A DNA stretch of 64,000 bases. Source: Mesorhizobium muleiense. Its GTDB lineage: Bacteria; Pseudomonadota; Alphaproteobacteria; Rhizobiales; Rhizobiaceae. Positions 46,595-55,411 of the stretch are shown in pieces. Numbering within the stretch: position 1 is the first letter of the stretch; each line of letters opens with the position of its first letter. The stretch is taken from assembly GCF_900099905.1 (NCBI RefSeq), contig NZ_FNEE01000025.1, positions 1 through 64,000 on the forward strand, given 5' to 3'. Position numbers and translations under genes: made by a program. Below the pieces are notes generated by a model. The model saw only the letters and a program-made list of their open reading frames with translations, was not told the origin of the DNA and made no database searches.

Positions 46595-46801
46595 TCAACA
46601 TCGCATCGTCGTCAAAGCCGCATGCAGGGCCAGCACGACAGCCCGCCTCCAGCGCCCGCAGAAATAGGTGGAAACCGAGGTCTTGCCGAACCTCAGTTGC
46701 TCTGCCACCTCGCCCACCGGACTGCCCTGTTTACGGGTCAGGCGCAGGATCGTCCGGGTATCTTTGACGCTCGTTCGTCTTGCTTGCTTCCGTCTTGGCA
46801 T
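46595..46801 (-). pseudogene. IS21-family transposase (IstA) N-terminal remnant
   Basis: The reading frame MPRRKQARRTSVKDTRTILR continues EVAEQLRFGKTSVSTYF, the helix-turn-helix of IstA proteins. It ends after 68 codons without the integrase core. Confidence 0.65.
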
Positions 46802-47139
46802 GGGCTCTCTCGGTTCGCTGATGAGAGAGCCAAATACCGGCTCATCTGAGCATGAGACGCGGGCCTGACGATATGGAGCGTCTCTGGTGGCGCGCGTAGC
46901 CAAGAGGGTTCGCCTCGCTGGCGGGGCATGCAAGACGGCGCACCTCCTTGGCTATCCTGTCCCATCGTCTCAACGACTTCGCAGAGGTTGATATTCTGCA
47001 GTGACTTTCGTCTCGCTGCTGCACGGCATTGACGCTGGGAGCCATGCTCGCGTGGCGCAATTGTGCTGAAGAACGGTGCCCACGGCAACGTTTCTTAACC
47101 CGCCCCAGGTCCTGGCGTTTGGCTAATTTCCGACATTCG
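46802..47139. other. Gap, probably mobile-element debris
   Basis: Next to the IS21 remnant, with several overlapping minus-strand ORFs that I cannot assign. Confidence 0.35.
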
Positions 47140-47155
47140 TGTCCGGCTTCGGACA
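47140..47155. promoter_or_regulatory. NifA upstream activator site of prxS-rpoN2
   Basis: TGT-CCGGCTTCGG-ACA fits TGT-N10-ACA exactly, 129 bases upstream of the -24 element. Confidence 0.85.
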
Positions 47156-47284
47156 AAGGCCGGGTTTGCCGAACGGAGTCCCACCCAATTTCCAGTGCTG
47201 CTTGAGCAATAATATCGACCGGCATTACTGCACAACACGAAAGTTGCTGCAAAAACCGAAGTGAACCCAAGGCATGGGGTCAAT

Positions 47285-47299
47285 TGGCATGGCGCTTGC
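47285..47299 (+). promoter_or_regulatory. Sigma-54 promoter of prxS-rpoN2
   Basis: TGGCAT-GGCGC-TTGC has GG and GC ten bases apart. The transcript would start near 47311, leaving an unusually long leader of about 260 bases. Confidence 0.88.
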
Positions 47300-47341
47300 G
47301 ACTCGGTCGCTAGAACGCAGTCAAAACCACGGTTGGAGACC

Positions 47342-47581
47342 ATGCCTACCTCTCAAAGCTCGATAAAGCACGCGAGCAAACATTCCCCGTCCCCGCGGAA
47401 AACTGGAAGCTCGTCGCCGTTAAACGTCCCTGCTCGGGGGCGGTCTTGCACAAGACTGGTCCGAGGCAACCACGCCAGGGCGAAAGGCTGCCGGAACTGT
47501 CCACCGAAGTCGATGCCGCTTCAGTTTAACCGAAAAATGCACCGTACCACTTTGGCCTGGGAGCAAATCAATGACCGATAG
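47342..47581 (+). CDS. Small basic ORF in the prxS leader
   Basis: A 79-codon ORF begins with ATG behind GGAGACC, and its stop overlaps the first codons of prxS. The product is basic and rich in Ser, Pro and Arg, with no recognisable domain. A second frame over the same bases looks more protein-like (EQTFPVPAENWKLVAVKRP) but has no start codon. It may be a decayed gene, or a leader ORF that couples translation to prxS. Confidence 0.3.
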   Translation: MPTSQSSIKHASKHSPSPRKTGSSSPLNVPARGRSCTRLVRGNHARAKGCRNCPPKSMPLQFNRKMHRTTLAWEQINDR

Positions 47582-48104
47582 AAAGAACGTTCCTCTCGTG
47601 ACCTTTCGCACGCGTGTTCGCGATGAGTCGATCGGGGGGCCAAATCCTTATCGGTGGGAGAACAAGACCTCCGACGATTATTTCGGGGGCAAGCGCGTTA
47701 TCCTGTTCTCGCTGCCTGGCGCCTTCACCCCGACCTGCTCGACCTTCCAACTGCCCGATTTCGAAAAACTCTATGATCAATTTCTGGAACTGCGAATTGA
47801 CGCGATCTACTGCGTCTCAGTCAACGATGCTTTCGTCATGAATGCGTGGGGAAAGTCCTTGGGGCTGCAGAAGATCGAGCTGATCCCAGACGGGTCGGGC
47901 GAGTTCACGCGCAAGATGGGCATGCTGGTCGCGAAGGACAATCTGGGCTTTGGCATGCGCTCCTGGCGATACGCCGCTCTGATCGACGATGGCGTGGTGG
48001 AGCAGTGGTTCGAGGAGGAAGGCTTCTGTGACAACTGCGAGACGGACCCCTATGGCGTTTCATCCCCGCAAAACGTTCTCGACAAACTGAAGGCGGCGGC
48101 ATGA
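47571..48104 (+). CDS. prxS: Peroxiredoxin, Prx5-like
   Basis: 177 residues. The peroxidatic Cys is in PGAFTPTCSTFQLP (near 49). The C-terminal EEGFCDNCETDPYG carries two more cysteines that could act in resolution. The start follows GGGAG. In Rhizobium etli a prxS-rpoN2 operon under NifA and sigma-54 control is known to protect bacteroids from peroxide. The same order and promoter type are seen here. Confidence 0.93.
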   Translation: MTDRKNVPLVTFRTRVRDESIGGPNPYRWENKTSDDYFGGKRVILFSLPGAFTPTCSTFQLPDFEKLYDQFLELRIDAIYCVSVNDAFVMNAWGKSLGLQKIELIPDGSGEFTRKMGMLVAKDNLGFGMRSWRYAALIDDGVVEQWFEEEGFCDNCETDPYGVSSPQNVLDKLKAAA

Positions 48105-48173
48105 CCCAGAAGTGGCAAGTCTCACACAACCCCAGCACACACTAGAGCCTCCTCGGCAGATTACCGGTTCAAC

Positions 48174-49607
48174 ATGCATCTCTCAGCAAGCCTGCTTCAA
48201 CGCCAGAAGCAACGTATGGTCTTATCGCCTCAAGCCATTGAAGCTATTCGCTTGCTGCGATTGACGCATACTGAACTCCATCAGCTCGTGGAGCAGGCAC
48301 TCGAGAAGAACCCCGTTTTGAAGCCTGACCCGTTTGACGACGTTTCGCCGCTGTCAGGGGTGGATCAGCGGAGCAGTCAAAGCAGAAGCGAAATCGGCGA
48401 ATCGCCCATTGGCGGGCCGTCTGGCGGGCGCGGGCAATGGAAGTCGCAACGCAGTAGCGGCAACGATCGACCTGCCGTCGAGGAGTTTACCGCCCACACC
48501 GAAACATTGCACGACCATGTCGCCCGCCAGGTCGCCCTCACCCCGTTCACCCCGCAGGAGCGGCTGATTGCCGGACAGCTCGCCGCCCATCTGGAGGACA
48601 CTGGCTATCTTCAGGTAAACCTTTTCGATCTGGCCGGGAGGTTAAACGTTCGGCAAGCTGATGTGGAACGGGTCATCGGAATCTTGCAGCAATTTGATCC
48701 GCCGGGGATTTTTGCGCGAACTCTCAGCGAATGCCTGGAGATTCAGCTGCGCCAGCAAGACCGGTTCGACCCGGCTATGGCAGCTTTGGTCGCCAATCTC
48801 GAGATGCTTGCACGGGGGGATTTTCAGGGATTGAAGCAGCGTTGCGGAGTCGACGAGGAGGATCTCCTCGACATGAGGAACGAAATCCGCGCGCTCGATC
48901 CCAAGCCTGGAGACCGGTTCCAGTCCGGGACGCCGGAAACCATCGTACCGGACGTCTGGGTAATGCCCAAGTCCGAAGGTGGATGGCGGGTGGAGCTTGA
49001 TCCGGCCACGCTGCCCAAAGTGTTGATCAACCACACCTATGTCGCCGAAATCTCGCAGCTGACCAATCAAAATCCGGAAGGCAAAGCGTTTCTCGACCAT
49101 TGCCAGGAAAAAGGGAACTGGCTGATCAGCTGTCTCGAGCAGCGCGCTAAGACGATCCTTAAGGTTGCGACCGAAATCGTGCGCCAGCAGGATGCCTTTT
49201 TTACACACGGCGTCGCCCATCTGCGGCCTCTCTGTCTCAAAAATGTCGCTGACGGGATCAAAATGCACCAGTCGACGGTAAGCCGGGTGGCTTCGAACAG
49301 GTACATGTTAACTCCGCGCGGGGTGTTCGAGCTGAAGTATTTTTTCACAGCGACAATCGCATCCTGCGAGGGCGGCGACGCGCACTCCGCCAAATCTGTC
49401 CGCCATCGGATCAAGGCAATCATCGCCGAAGAATCGCTCGACAAGGTACTTTCCGACGAAGACATCGTTGCTCAGCTCAAGCAGACCGGCATCAATGTCG
49501 CTCGCCGTACCGTCACCAAATATCGCGAGGCGATGAACATCCCTTCCTCCATACTACGGCGCCGTGATAAGCGGTTGTCCGCAGCTGCGATCAAGCGAAG
49601 TGACTAA
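48174..49607 (+). CDS. rpoN2: RNA polymerase sigma-54 factor, symbiotic copy
   Basis: 477 residues. Region I is the Gln/Leu-rich N-terminus (LLQRQKQRMVLSPQAIEAIR; LLRLTHTELHQLVEQALE). The core-binding region and helix-turn-helix follow (MHQSTVSRVASNRYMLTPRG). The RpoN box ARRTVTKYREAMNIPSS is near the C-terminus. It recognises the -24/-12 promoters found in this window. Being downstream of a NifA/sigma-54 promoter, it would amplify its own synthesis. It converges on nifQ, and the two stop regions overlap by a few bases. Confidence 0.96.
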   Translation: MHLSASLLQRQKQRMVLSPQAIEAIRLLRLTHTELHQLVEQALEKNPVLKPDPFDDVSPLSGVDQRSSQSRSEIGESPIGGPSGGRGQWKSQRSSGNDRPAVEEFTAHTETLHDHVARQVALTPFTPQERLIAGQLAAHLEDTGYLQVNLFDLAGRLNVRQADVERVIGILQQFDPPGIFARTLSECLEIQLRQQDRFDPAMAALVANLEMLARGDFQGLKQRCGVDEEDLLDMRNEIRALDPKPGDRFQSGTPETIVPDVWVMPKSEGGWRVELDPATLPKVLINHTYVAEISQLTNQNPEGKAFLDHCQEKGNWLISCLEQRAKTILKVATEIVRQQDAFFTHGVAHLRPLCLKNVADGIKMHQSTVSRVASNRYMLTPRGVFELKYFFTATIASCEGGDAHSAKSVRHRIKAIIAEESLDKVLSDEDIVAQLKQTGINVARRTVTKYREAMNIPSSILRRRDKRLSAAAIKRSD

Positions 49608-50202
49608 CCGGCATTCCTGGTCGGCGAGAGGCGACTCTCAACTTCCTCCGGGCCGAAGCAGCTTTCGAAGTCATGGCATTCCCGACAACTGGGTGCAGTG
49701 CATGACGAAAAGCCTTCGGCCTCACACAGCTTGCGGTAAAAGTACTTTTTCCATTTCATGTTTCTGTGTTGCCTGCCGCCAGCGCGGGAAAATGTCTGGC
49801 AAGCAGGCGGCTGAGCTCAGCGCGATTTGAGAGGCCAAGATCCCGCCAAAGATGGTCCGTGCGCATCGCACGCCGGGCGATGATCTTGGCCAAGCGGGCG
49901 CTCGCCGGGTCGCCCGGCGCAGCATGCGCTAGCAGCAGCCGGCGCAGCAGCTCCTCTTCCAGTTCCGGCTCGGGCTCGCTCAACTCCTCCAAAGCGAATA
50001 CGCTGCTGGAGGTAGACGGGAAAGTTGCGGCCAAGACATCACGCAATTCGACAGACGAAAGGCCTGTCCCCTCCGTCGCCAACACCTCGCCCGCCTGGAC
50101 CTCCTCAAGCGAACGCGAAAGCACGCAGGGCAGCACATGCTGATCGAAGCTCCTCCCTAGCTCGGACCCACGCCATTGCGCGCGTGGATAGGCAGCCATC
50201 AT
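49604..50202 (-). pseudogene. nifQ: NifQ, split by a frameshift before its cysteine motif
   Basis: The first part (50202 to 49756, 148 residues) carries the NifQ core ending DLGLSNRAELSRLLARHFPA, then AAGNTET and a stop. The second part (49759 to 49604, 51 residues) begins MKWKKYFYRKLCEAEGF and contains C-x4-C-x2-C-x5-C (CTAPSCRECHDFESC), the NifQ metal site for molybdenum delivery to FeMo-cofactor. Loss of one A in GAAAC would explain the shift. The stop and the new start overlap as ATGA, so re-initiation could still make the C-terminal piece. The start at 50202 lies just inside the preceding LLM gene's end region; it is the last gene of the P450 operon. Confidence 0.85.
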
Positions 50203-50216
50203 CGTAACGGCCGGCT

Positions 50217-51269
50217 TCAGCTTCCGGCATGACAAAGCGCCTTGTTGACCGCAGGGATGATCTTGTCGCCCCAGAGCTCGATCTGGCGCAGCATCGTCTT
50301 TTGGTCGAAGTCGCCCAATTGAGTCTGAACTGCGATCTGGTCCGGTTTCAAGACATCGATCTCTTCCAGCAGGCGATCAATCACGCGATTTACGCTGCCA
50401 ATCGGCAAATTTTTGCGCATGGTCTCGAAGGACAGATCCTGCTGGGTCGGTGTCTCCTGCAGCAGGTAGCCATCGTGGCTCTGTTGGCGGCGCTGATGCA
50501 GGGCTTCAGAAAGCCGGCGCTGGAAGCGGGCATTGTCGAGATAGCTGTTGATCTCCAACTCGTCGTGGCTGGCATAGCAGCAGCGCAGCAGCGATATCTT
50601 GACGTCGGTGACGTTCTTTTCCTCGGATGCCGCCGCCCTCTCGACTGATTCACGCAGTGTGGTCAAAGTCTCTAAGCCGTCGTGGAAGGCTGTGACAAAA
50701 AAATTGTGCCCCTCGCGGTAGGCCCGAGCCATCCGTGCGGCTCCGCCAGCGATCCAGATAGGCGGCGTCGGCTGCTGGACTGTGCGGACCGAAATCGCTG
50801 TTGGGGGGATCTTCTCATACTGGCCGTCGTGTTCGAAGACGTTTTGGTTGAGGCCCTTGAGAATGATGTCCAGGTATTCCGAAAAGACGGCCGGCGCCTC
50901 ATCGATGTCCACGCCGAACCGTTCGAACTCGAACTGCTGGTATCCCAAGCCTACGCCGAGCTCGAGACGGCCGTTCGCAACGATGTCGGCGAAGCCGATC
51001 TCGGACAGCAGGCGCTGCGGTTGGTAAAGCGGCAGCACGCAGACGGCAGTGCCCAGGCGAATCGTGCTTGTCAAGCCGGCGCAGTGCGCCACCATCATCA
51101 GCGGGGATGGTATGAGGCTGTAATTGTTGAAGTGGTGCTCAGCAAACCACGCGGTGTTGAACCCAGCCTGCTCCGAAGCGACGGCCTGTTCGATGGAGTT
51201 GCGGATGACGCTTTCTGAGGATTGGTGATAGCCACGCTGGGCGGCCAGAATGAAAGTGGCAAATTCCAT
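50217..51269 (-). CDS. LLM-class flavin-dependent oxidoreductase
   Basis: 350 residues, luciferase-like fold (FNTAWFAEHHFNNYSLIPSP; GRLELGVGLGYQQFEFERFG; PIWIAGGAARMARAYREGHN). The start follows GAGGAGA. It lies between the double SDR and nifQ and resembles a gene in the y4v cluster of NGR234 (from memory). It probably oxygenates an intermediate of the same pathway as the P450. The substrate is unknown. Confidence 0.87.
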   Translation of the reverse strand: MEFATFILAAQRGYHQSSESVIRNSIEQAVASEQAGFNTAWFAEHHFNNYSLIPSPLMMVAHCAGLTSTIRLGTAVCVLPLYQPQRLLSEIGFADIVANGRLELGVGLGYQQFEFERFGVDIDEAPAVFSEYLDIILKGLNQNVFEHDGQYEKIPPTAISVRTVQQPTPPIWIAGGAARMARAYREGHNFFVTAFHDGLETLTTLRESVERAAASEEKNVTDVKISLLRCCYASHDELEINSYLDNARFQRRLSEALHQRRQQSHDGYLLQETPTQQDLSFETMRKNLPIGSVNRVIDRLLEEIDVLKPDQIAVQTQLGDFDQKTMLRQIELWGDKIIPAVNKALCHAGS

Positions 51270-51407
51270 GATTTCTCCTCGTTATAGACACGTCAGCCGA
51301 CCGGGAATGTGCTCGGCATGCGCATGCTTGGATCTCAAGCACCTCGGGTGCGTCGTGGAGCCGAGGCTTCATAATGCTCGGCCGGTCGCCCTGCGAATGC
51401 CTGGCAA

Positions 51408-53009
51408 TTAACCTGCGGCCTCCGCAAAACATTCGTCATAGAGTTCGCTGGCGTTTCCCGCATCACCGAACGAGGTCCAGCCGCCGTCCACGTAGAGGAT
51501 CGAGCCGTTGATGTATGAGGCGTCAGACGAAGCAAGGAAGAACGATGCATCTGCGACGTCTTCTGGCCGTCCCATCCTGCCCATGGGGATGCGTCGTCCG
51601 ATTGCTGCCAGGTCGATGCGGCCGGCTTTGGCCAACTGAGCAAGTGCGGGCGTGCGGATGTGGCCAGGAGCGACGGTGGCTGTCCGAATTCCGACCGGGC
51701 CGAGTTCGGCCGCCATGCAACGGGTCAGCATATCCATCCCCGCCTTGGAGGCGCCGTAGGCATGGCGCGGCGCGAACGGCAGAAAGCTGTCGATCGACCC
51801 GAGATTGAGGATCACGCCGCCCGGGCGCATAGCCTTGATCGCTTCGCGCGCGCAGGTGAAGGCGCCGGTAAGGTTGACATCCAGGACGTGTTCGAGCTGT
51901 TTCGACAGTTGCTCGATCGCAGGCACAATCCTGTCGGCGGTATCAGCACTATTGACCAGAACATCGATATACCCGAAGCGTCGCCTCAGCTCTTCGAACA
52001 TCGACACCACATCGCTCTCGACGGCCACGTCCAGCGATTTCGCCAGATGCTTGCCGGGGAGCGATGTAGCCAGCTCTGCCGCTGCAGTGCCATCTTTATC
52101 AGCAATCACGACGGTGTCGCCGTTCGCGGCAAAGCGGCGAGCGACGGCCGCGCCAATGCTTTTTGCGCCACCGGTGACGAGCACGATTCGCGCATCTGTG
52201 CATTCGGCCGGACAGGAGAGCTCGGCTTGGAGCGCACTATCCACCGGCGGGTGAGCATCCCCCGGCTGGTTGAATGACATCCAGCCTCCGTCGACTGCCA
52301 GCACCGAGCCGGTGATGTAGCGCGCCTGCGTGCTGCTCAGAAAACGCACGACCCTGGCGATCTCGTCGGGGCGAGCCAAGCGCCCCATCGGCACGCGGCG
52401 GCGTATCGCCGCGAGGTCCATTTTGCCAGCGCGTGCCAGTTCTGTGACCATTGGGGTGCGGACGGAGCCCGGCGCCACCGCCGTGACGCGGATTCCTCGC
52501 ATAGCCCACTCGCACGCAAGGGACTTTGTCAACGAGATCACGCCAGCTTTCGAGGCTGCGTAGGCGTTGCGCCTGGGATTGCCGACCACGCCCGCCATCG
52601 AAGCCACATTGACGATCGCACCGCCCGGCCTCATGCGCCGCGCCGCTTCCCGGGCCATAACGAATGGCCCAATAAGGTTCACTGTCACGCCGCGTCGGAA
52701 GGTATCGACAGCGGTGTCGATGATCCTATCCATCGTGGGTCCAACCGCCGCATTGTTGATGAGGACATCGATTTGCGCGAACCGTGCTTCGACCTGGCCG
52801 AAAAGTGAGAGCATGTCCTTCTCTCGCGACACATCGCACTCCAGACCGACGTGCGGCGACCCGAGATCCCGAGCCAGTTCAACCACACCACTGCCCGGAA
52901 GGTCCACCGCAACTACAGTGTCTCCGTCCGCGGCAAGGATATCGACCAGGGCACGGCCGATCCCGCCCGCGGCGCCTGTGATGATTACGGTGCGTGCTGC
53001 CAGTTTCAC
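51408..53009 (-). CDS. Double short-chain dehydrogenase/reductase (two fused SDR domains)
   Basis: 533 residues with two complete SDR domains. Domain 1 (about 1-250) has TGAAGGIGRAL, the NNAA motif, Ser in NVASMAG and Tyr-Lys in NAYAASKAG. Domain 2 (about 278-525) has TGGAKSIGAAVARRF, Ser in NLGSIDSF and Tyr-Lys in HAYGASKAG. Both active sites look intact. A GTG at 53009 behind GGAG was chosen because the SDR fold begins there; the open frame extends further upstream without homology. It resembles y4vI of NGR234 (from memory). Two successive alcohol/ketone steps on one substrate are likely. Confidence 0.88.
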   Translation of the reverse strand: MKLAARTVIITGAAGGIGRALVDILAADGDTVVAVDLPGSGVVELARDLGSPHVGLECDVSREKDMLSLFGQVEARFAQIDVLINNAAVGPTMDRIIDTAVDTFRRGVTVNLIGPFVMAREAARRMRPGGAIVNVASMAGVVGNPRRNAYAASKAGVISLTKSLACEWAMRGIRVTAVAPGSVRTPMVTELARAGKMDLAAIRRRVPMGRLARPDEIARVVRFLSSTQARYITGSVLAVDGGWMSFNQPGDAHPPVDSALQAELSCPAECTDARIVLVTGGAKSIGAAVARRFAANGDTVVIADKDGTAAAELATSLPGKHLAKSLDVAVESDVVSMFEELRRRFGYIDVLVNSADTADRIVPAIEQLSKQLEHVLDVNLTGAFTCAREAIKAMRPGGVILNLGSIDSFLPFAPRHAYGASKAGMDMLTRCMAAELGPVGIRTATVAPGHIRTPALAQLAKAGRIDLAAIGRRIPMGRMGRPEDVADASFFLASSDASYINGSILYVDGGWTSFGDAGNASELYDECFAEAAG

Positions 53010-53157
53010 GAGAGCTTCTCCACGATGACCGCTTGTGATCTCAGCCCATCGACCTTGGGCGGAATGAAGGGTCGAGCCAAATCGTTGCAGTGACCGCCAG
53101 TTGCGGCCCCACACAGATCTCAATCCCGCAAGGCGCTCATCCTCCATTTCTACCCAC

Positions 53158-54006
53158 TTATGCAGCTCCCAGTTGGGGACCCTCGACGCCATCTTGGTCG
53201 GTGGGGATGTGACGCTTGAGCAGCTGGTAGATGGGATCGTCTGGATGTGGTGCTCCAATCGGCTGTCGCCGGCCGAACCTATCTGCCTCAAGAATCGCTG
53301 GCGGGATTTGCTCCTCAACCCAATCGTAGACGACTGTCCGTTCCGCAATTCGCCACTCGTCCTGCCTCTTCTGAAACAGATCGCAGTAACGGCCGCAAAG
53401 CAGCGTCTGACGTATTTCTTGGTCTGTATCCGGTCCGCGTTGCAGCGCGGTGAAATAGCTCTCGACCGCGGCCTCTGCTGAACTGATGAAGTCGATCAGG
53501 CTGTTCGTGATTTGATGGATGTTACGCTGCCCCGGCAGACCGAGAGCAAATTGGATGAAGTCCTCTGCCGGTCCGCAATAGGGACCGTGCCTGTCATACG
53601 CTTCGGGCCAGTATGCGCTACGCAGCGCCGCCTCATCGGCGCGGTCTATCCCGCGGCAGTACCGATACAGGCAGTTGCGGATCGCCTCTCGGTCACGCAG
53701 TTCGGTAATTTTCGCGTGGTCGACAGGTTCTGTCGCGAATTGTATGATTGTTTTGTCCTTCCCGACGCCAGTCTGCACTTTGCGTGTGTCTCTCTCTACA
53801 ATTGAGTTAGCGGGGGGCTCGTCAACTTCCAGAGCTTGTTCGGGGCAGGCTCTTACCCCTTGTGAGGCAAGCAGTTGCTCCCCATCGGCAACATCAATAT
53901 CACCGGGCAAGATGTAGCCGTCGTCATCAAGCTTGAAGACTCTCGGCGCCCGCGCCAAGCAGCGCGCATGACCCTGGCATCTGGCTTTGTGTACGATGAC
54001 ACGCAT
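53158..54006 (-). CDS. P450-type ferredoxin fused to a SnoaL-like domain
   Basis: 282 residues. Residues 1-~65 are a small ferredoxin of the kind that serves bacterial P450s: VHKARCQGHARCLARAPRVF and VRACPEQALEV give three or so Cys ligands, suggesting a 3Fe-4S cluster. Residues ~105-240 form a SnoaL/NTF2-like domain (DREAIRNCLYRYCRGIDRAD; FQKRQDEWRIAERTVVYDW). Such domains act as cyclases, dehydratases or dioxygenase beta subunits. The fusion links electron delivery and catalysis. The ATG at 54006 follows GGAG. It is 29 bases after the P450 stop. Confidence 0.87.
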   Translation of the reverse strand: MRVIVHKARCQGHARCLARAPRVFKLDDDGYILPGDIDVADGEQLLASQGVRACPEQALEVDEPPANSIVERDTRKVQTGVGKDKTIIQFATEPVDHAKITELRDREAIRNCLYRYCRGIDRADEAALRSAYWPEAYDRHGPYCGPAEDFIQFALGLPGQRNIHQITNSLIDFISSAEAAVESYFTALQRGPDTDQEIRQTLLCGRYCDLFQKRQDEWRIAERTVVYDWVEEQIPPAILEADRFGRRQPIGAPHPDDPIYQLLKRHIPTDQDGVEGPQLGAA

Positions 54007-54035
54007 AGCGAACTCCAATGTCGTTGGCGGAAACT

Positions 54036-55301
54036 TCAGGACCAGTCCAGGATCAGATTCTCGATCCCGAACACATGGCCGCCGAAGGTGATGGGTTCAG
54101 TCCCTGTCTTGATCCGAAAGGCTGGGATGCGCGCCAGCCACTCCTCCAGGCCAATGACAATCTCCCGCCGGGCAAGGTGTGAGCCAAGACAACGATGGGG
54201 ACCATAGCCAAAGGCAGCGTGCCGGTTGTCCTCGCGCGCCAGATCGATCTCATTCGGGTATTCGAATTCCGCCGGGTCACGATTGGCAATCATCGTGGCA
54301 CAGGAAACATAGTCTCCCTTGCGGATCGGCGCGCCTTTGAAGTCGACATCCTTCGTTGCCACTCGGATCATCTGAATGGTCGAATAGGCGCGCAGCAATT
54401 CTTCCGCGGCGACGGCAATCCGGTCCGGTTCGCTTCGTAGCAATTCCTGATCTTTGGGGTTGCGCGCGAGATGGGCCAAGTCGAAGCATATGGCTGCTGA
54501 GACCGTGTCGAGCCCCGCGACGAACACAAGCACGCCGATGCCACGGACTTCTTCGTCACTGAGCAGACGGCCCTCGACCTTTGCCTTCACGATGAAGGTC
54601 ATGAAATCATCGACCGGCTCCTTGCGGCGCTCGGTGGCAAGTTCGTCGATGAAGGCCACGATCGTCCGGGCTGCGGGTGGTCGTTGCTCCTTATCGCCGT
54701 GGAGCAGATCTCTAGCCCAGCCGACAAATGTTTCTAGTCCGTCGTCCGAAAGCCCAATAAAGCGAAGGAAGATATTGACCGCGAACGGAACTGCAAAATC
54801 CTTCATGATGTCGCAGCTCGTGCCTGATGCGGCGATCCTGTCGATCAGCTTGATCGCTCGTTCCCGGACAGCCGGCTCCAATGCCATTACCCGCTTTGGC
54901 GAAAGCAGCGGATTGAGCAGTGAGCGAAAAACACCGTGGAATGGCGGATCGAGCTCAAGCGGGATCATCGGCCAGCTCTCGCCGAGCACAGAGGCGAAGA
55001 TGCTGCGATGGCTGGAAAACGTTTCGGTGTCCTGCAGCACCCGGCGCTGGTCGCTCGCGCGAGTGATGACCCAGGTACCCCGACCGTCGCGCGTGTTGCT
55101 GGTTGAATAAAAGATCGGAGGCCCGGCATGAACGCAAGCAACCGCTGCATGCGGATCCCCGTTGGCCGTCGGCAACATGCCGGGCGACGTAAACAGGCTG
55201 AAGTCCCTCACCATTTCGGGCGGGACATGATCTGGAACCGGCCGCGATTTAACCGCGCCAGAATCGAGAGACCGTTCATGAGATGCTGTCGGCATTTGCA
55301 T
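54036..55301 (-). CDS. Cytochrome P450 (CYP127-like)
   Basis: 421 residues. The I-helix oxygen motif is FVAGLDTVSAAI (near 264), the ExxR is in EELLRAYST (near 303), and the heme Cys is in FGYGPHRCLGSHLARRE (near 368). The conserved N-terminal VPDHVPPEMVRDFSLF shows the fold begins early. Starts at 55301 or 55295 would lie almost on the predicted sigma-54 transcript start, while the ATG at 55214 would cut into the conserved N-terminus. The start is therefore unsettled. It resembles y4vG (CYP127) of NGR234 (from memory). It heads the operon Fd-SnoaL, double SDR, LLM, nifQ. The natural substrate is unknown. Confidence 0.9.
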   Translation of the reverse strand: MQMPTASHERSLDSGAVKSRPVPDHVPPEMVRDFSLFTSPGMLPTANGDPHAAVACVHAGPPIFYSTSNTRDGRGTWVITRASDQRRVLQDTETFSSHRSIFASVLGESWPMIPLELDPPFHGVFRSLLNPLLSPKRVMALEPAVRERAIKLIDRIAASGTSCDIMKDFAVPFAVNIFLRFIGLSDDGLETFVGWARDLLHGDKEQRPPAARTIVAFIDELATERRKEPVDDFMTFIVKAKVEGRLLSDEEVRGIGVLVFVAGLDTVSAAICFDLAHLARNPKDQELLRSEPDRIAVAAEELLRAYSTIQMIRVATKDVDFKGAPIRKGDYVSCATMIANRDPAEFEYPNEIDLAREDNRHAAFGYGPHRCLGSHLARREIVIGLEEWLARIPAFRIKTGTEPITFGGHVFGIENLILDWS

Positions 55302-55313
55302 GCAATCGTTGGT

Positions 55314-55328
55314 GCAAGCTCCGTGCCG
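55314..55328 (-). promoter_or_regulatory. Sigma-54 promoter of the P450-nifQ operon
   Basis: On the minus strand CGGCAC-GGAGC-TTGC has GG and GC at the right distance. The predicted transcript start is near 55302. Confidence 0.85.
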
Positions 55329-55411
55329 AATTCGTCTTTCGATAATCCTTGCCGTTTGCTGGGCAACAGGTGGCGCCTGTGCTGACTTACTGGTCGGGAT
55401 TGCAACATTCT

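Noticed and set aside
51408..53348. 646-residue version of the double SDR
   Set aside because: The extra N-terminal 113 codons have no homology. A GTG with GGAG sits exactly where the SDR fold begins.
51408..55301. Gibberellin biosynthesis operon
   Set aside because: It contains a P450, a ferredoxin and SDR domains, but no CPS, KS or GGPP synthase. Only one P450 is present, and the ferredoxin is fused to a SnoaL domain.
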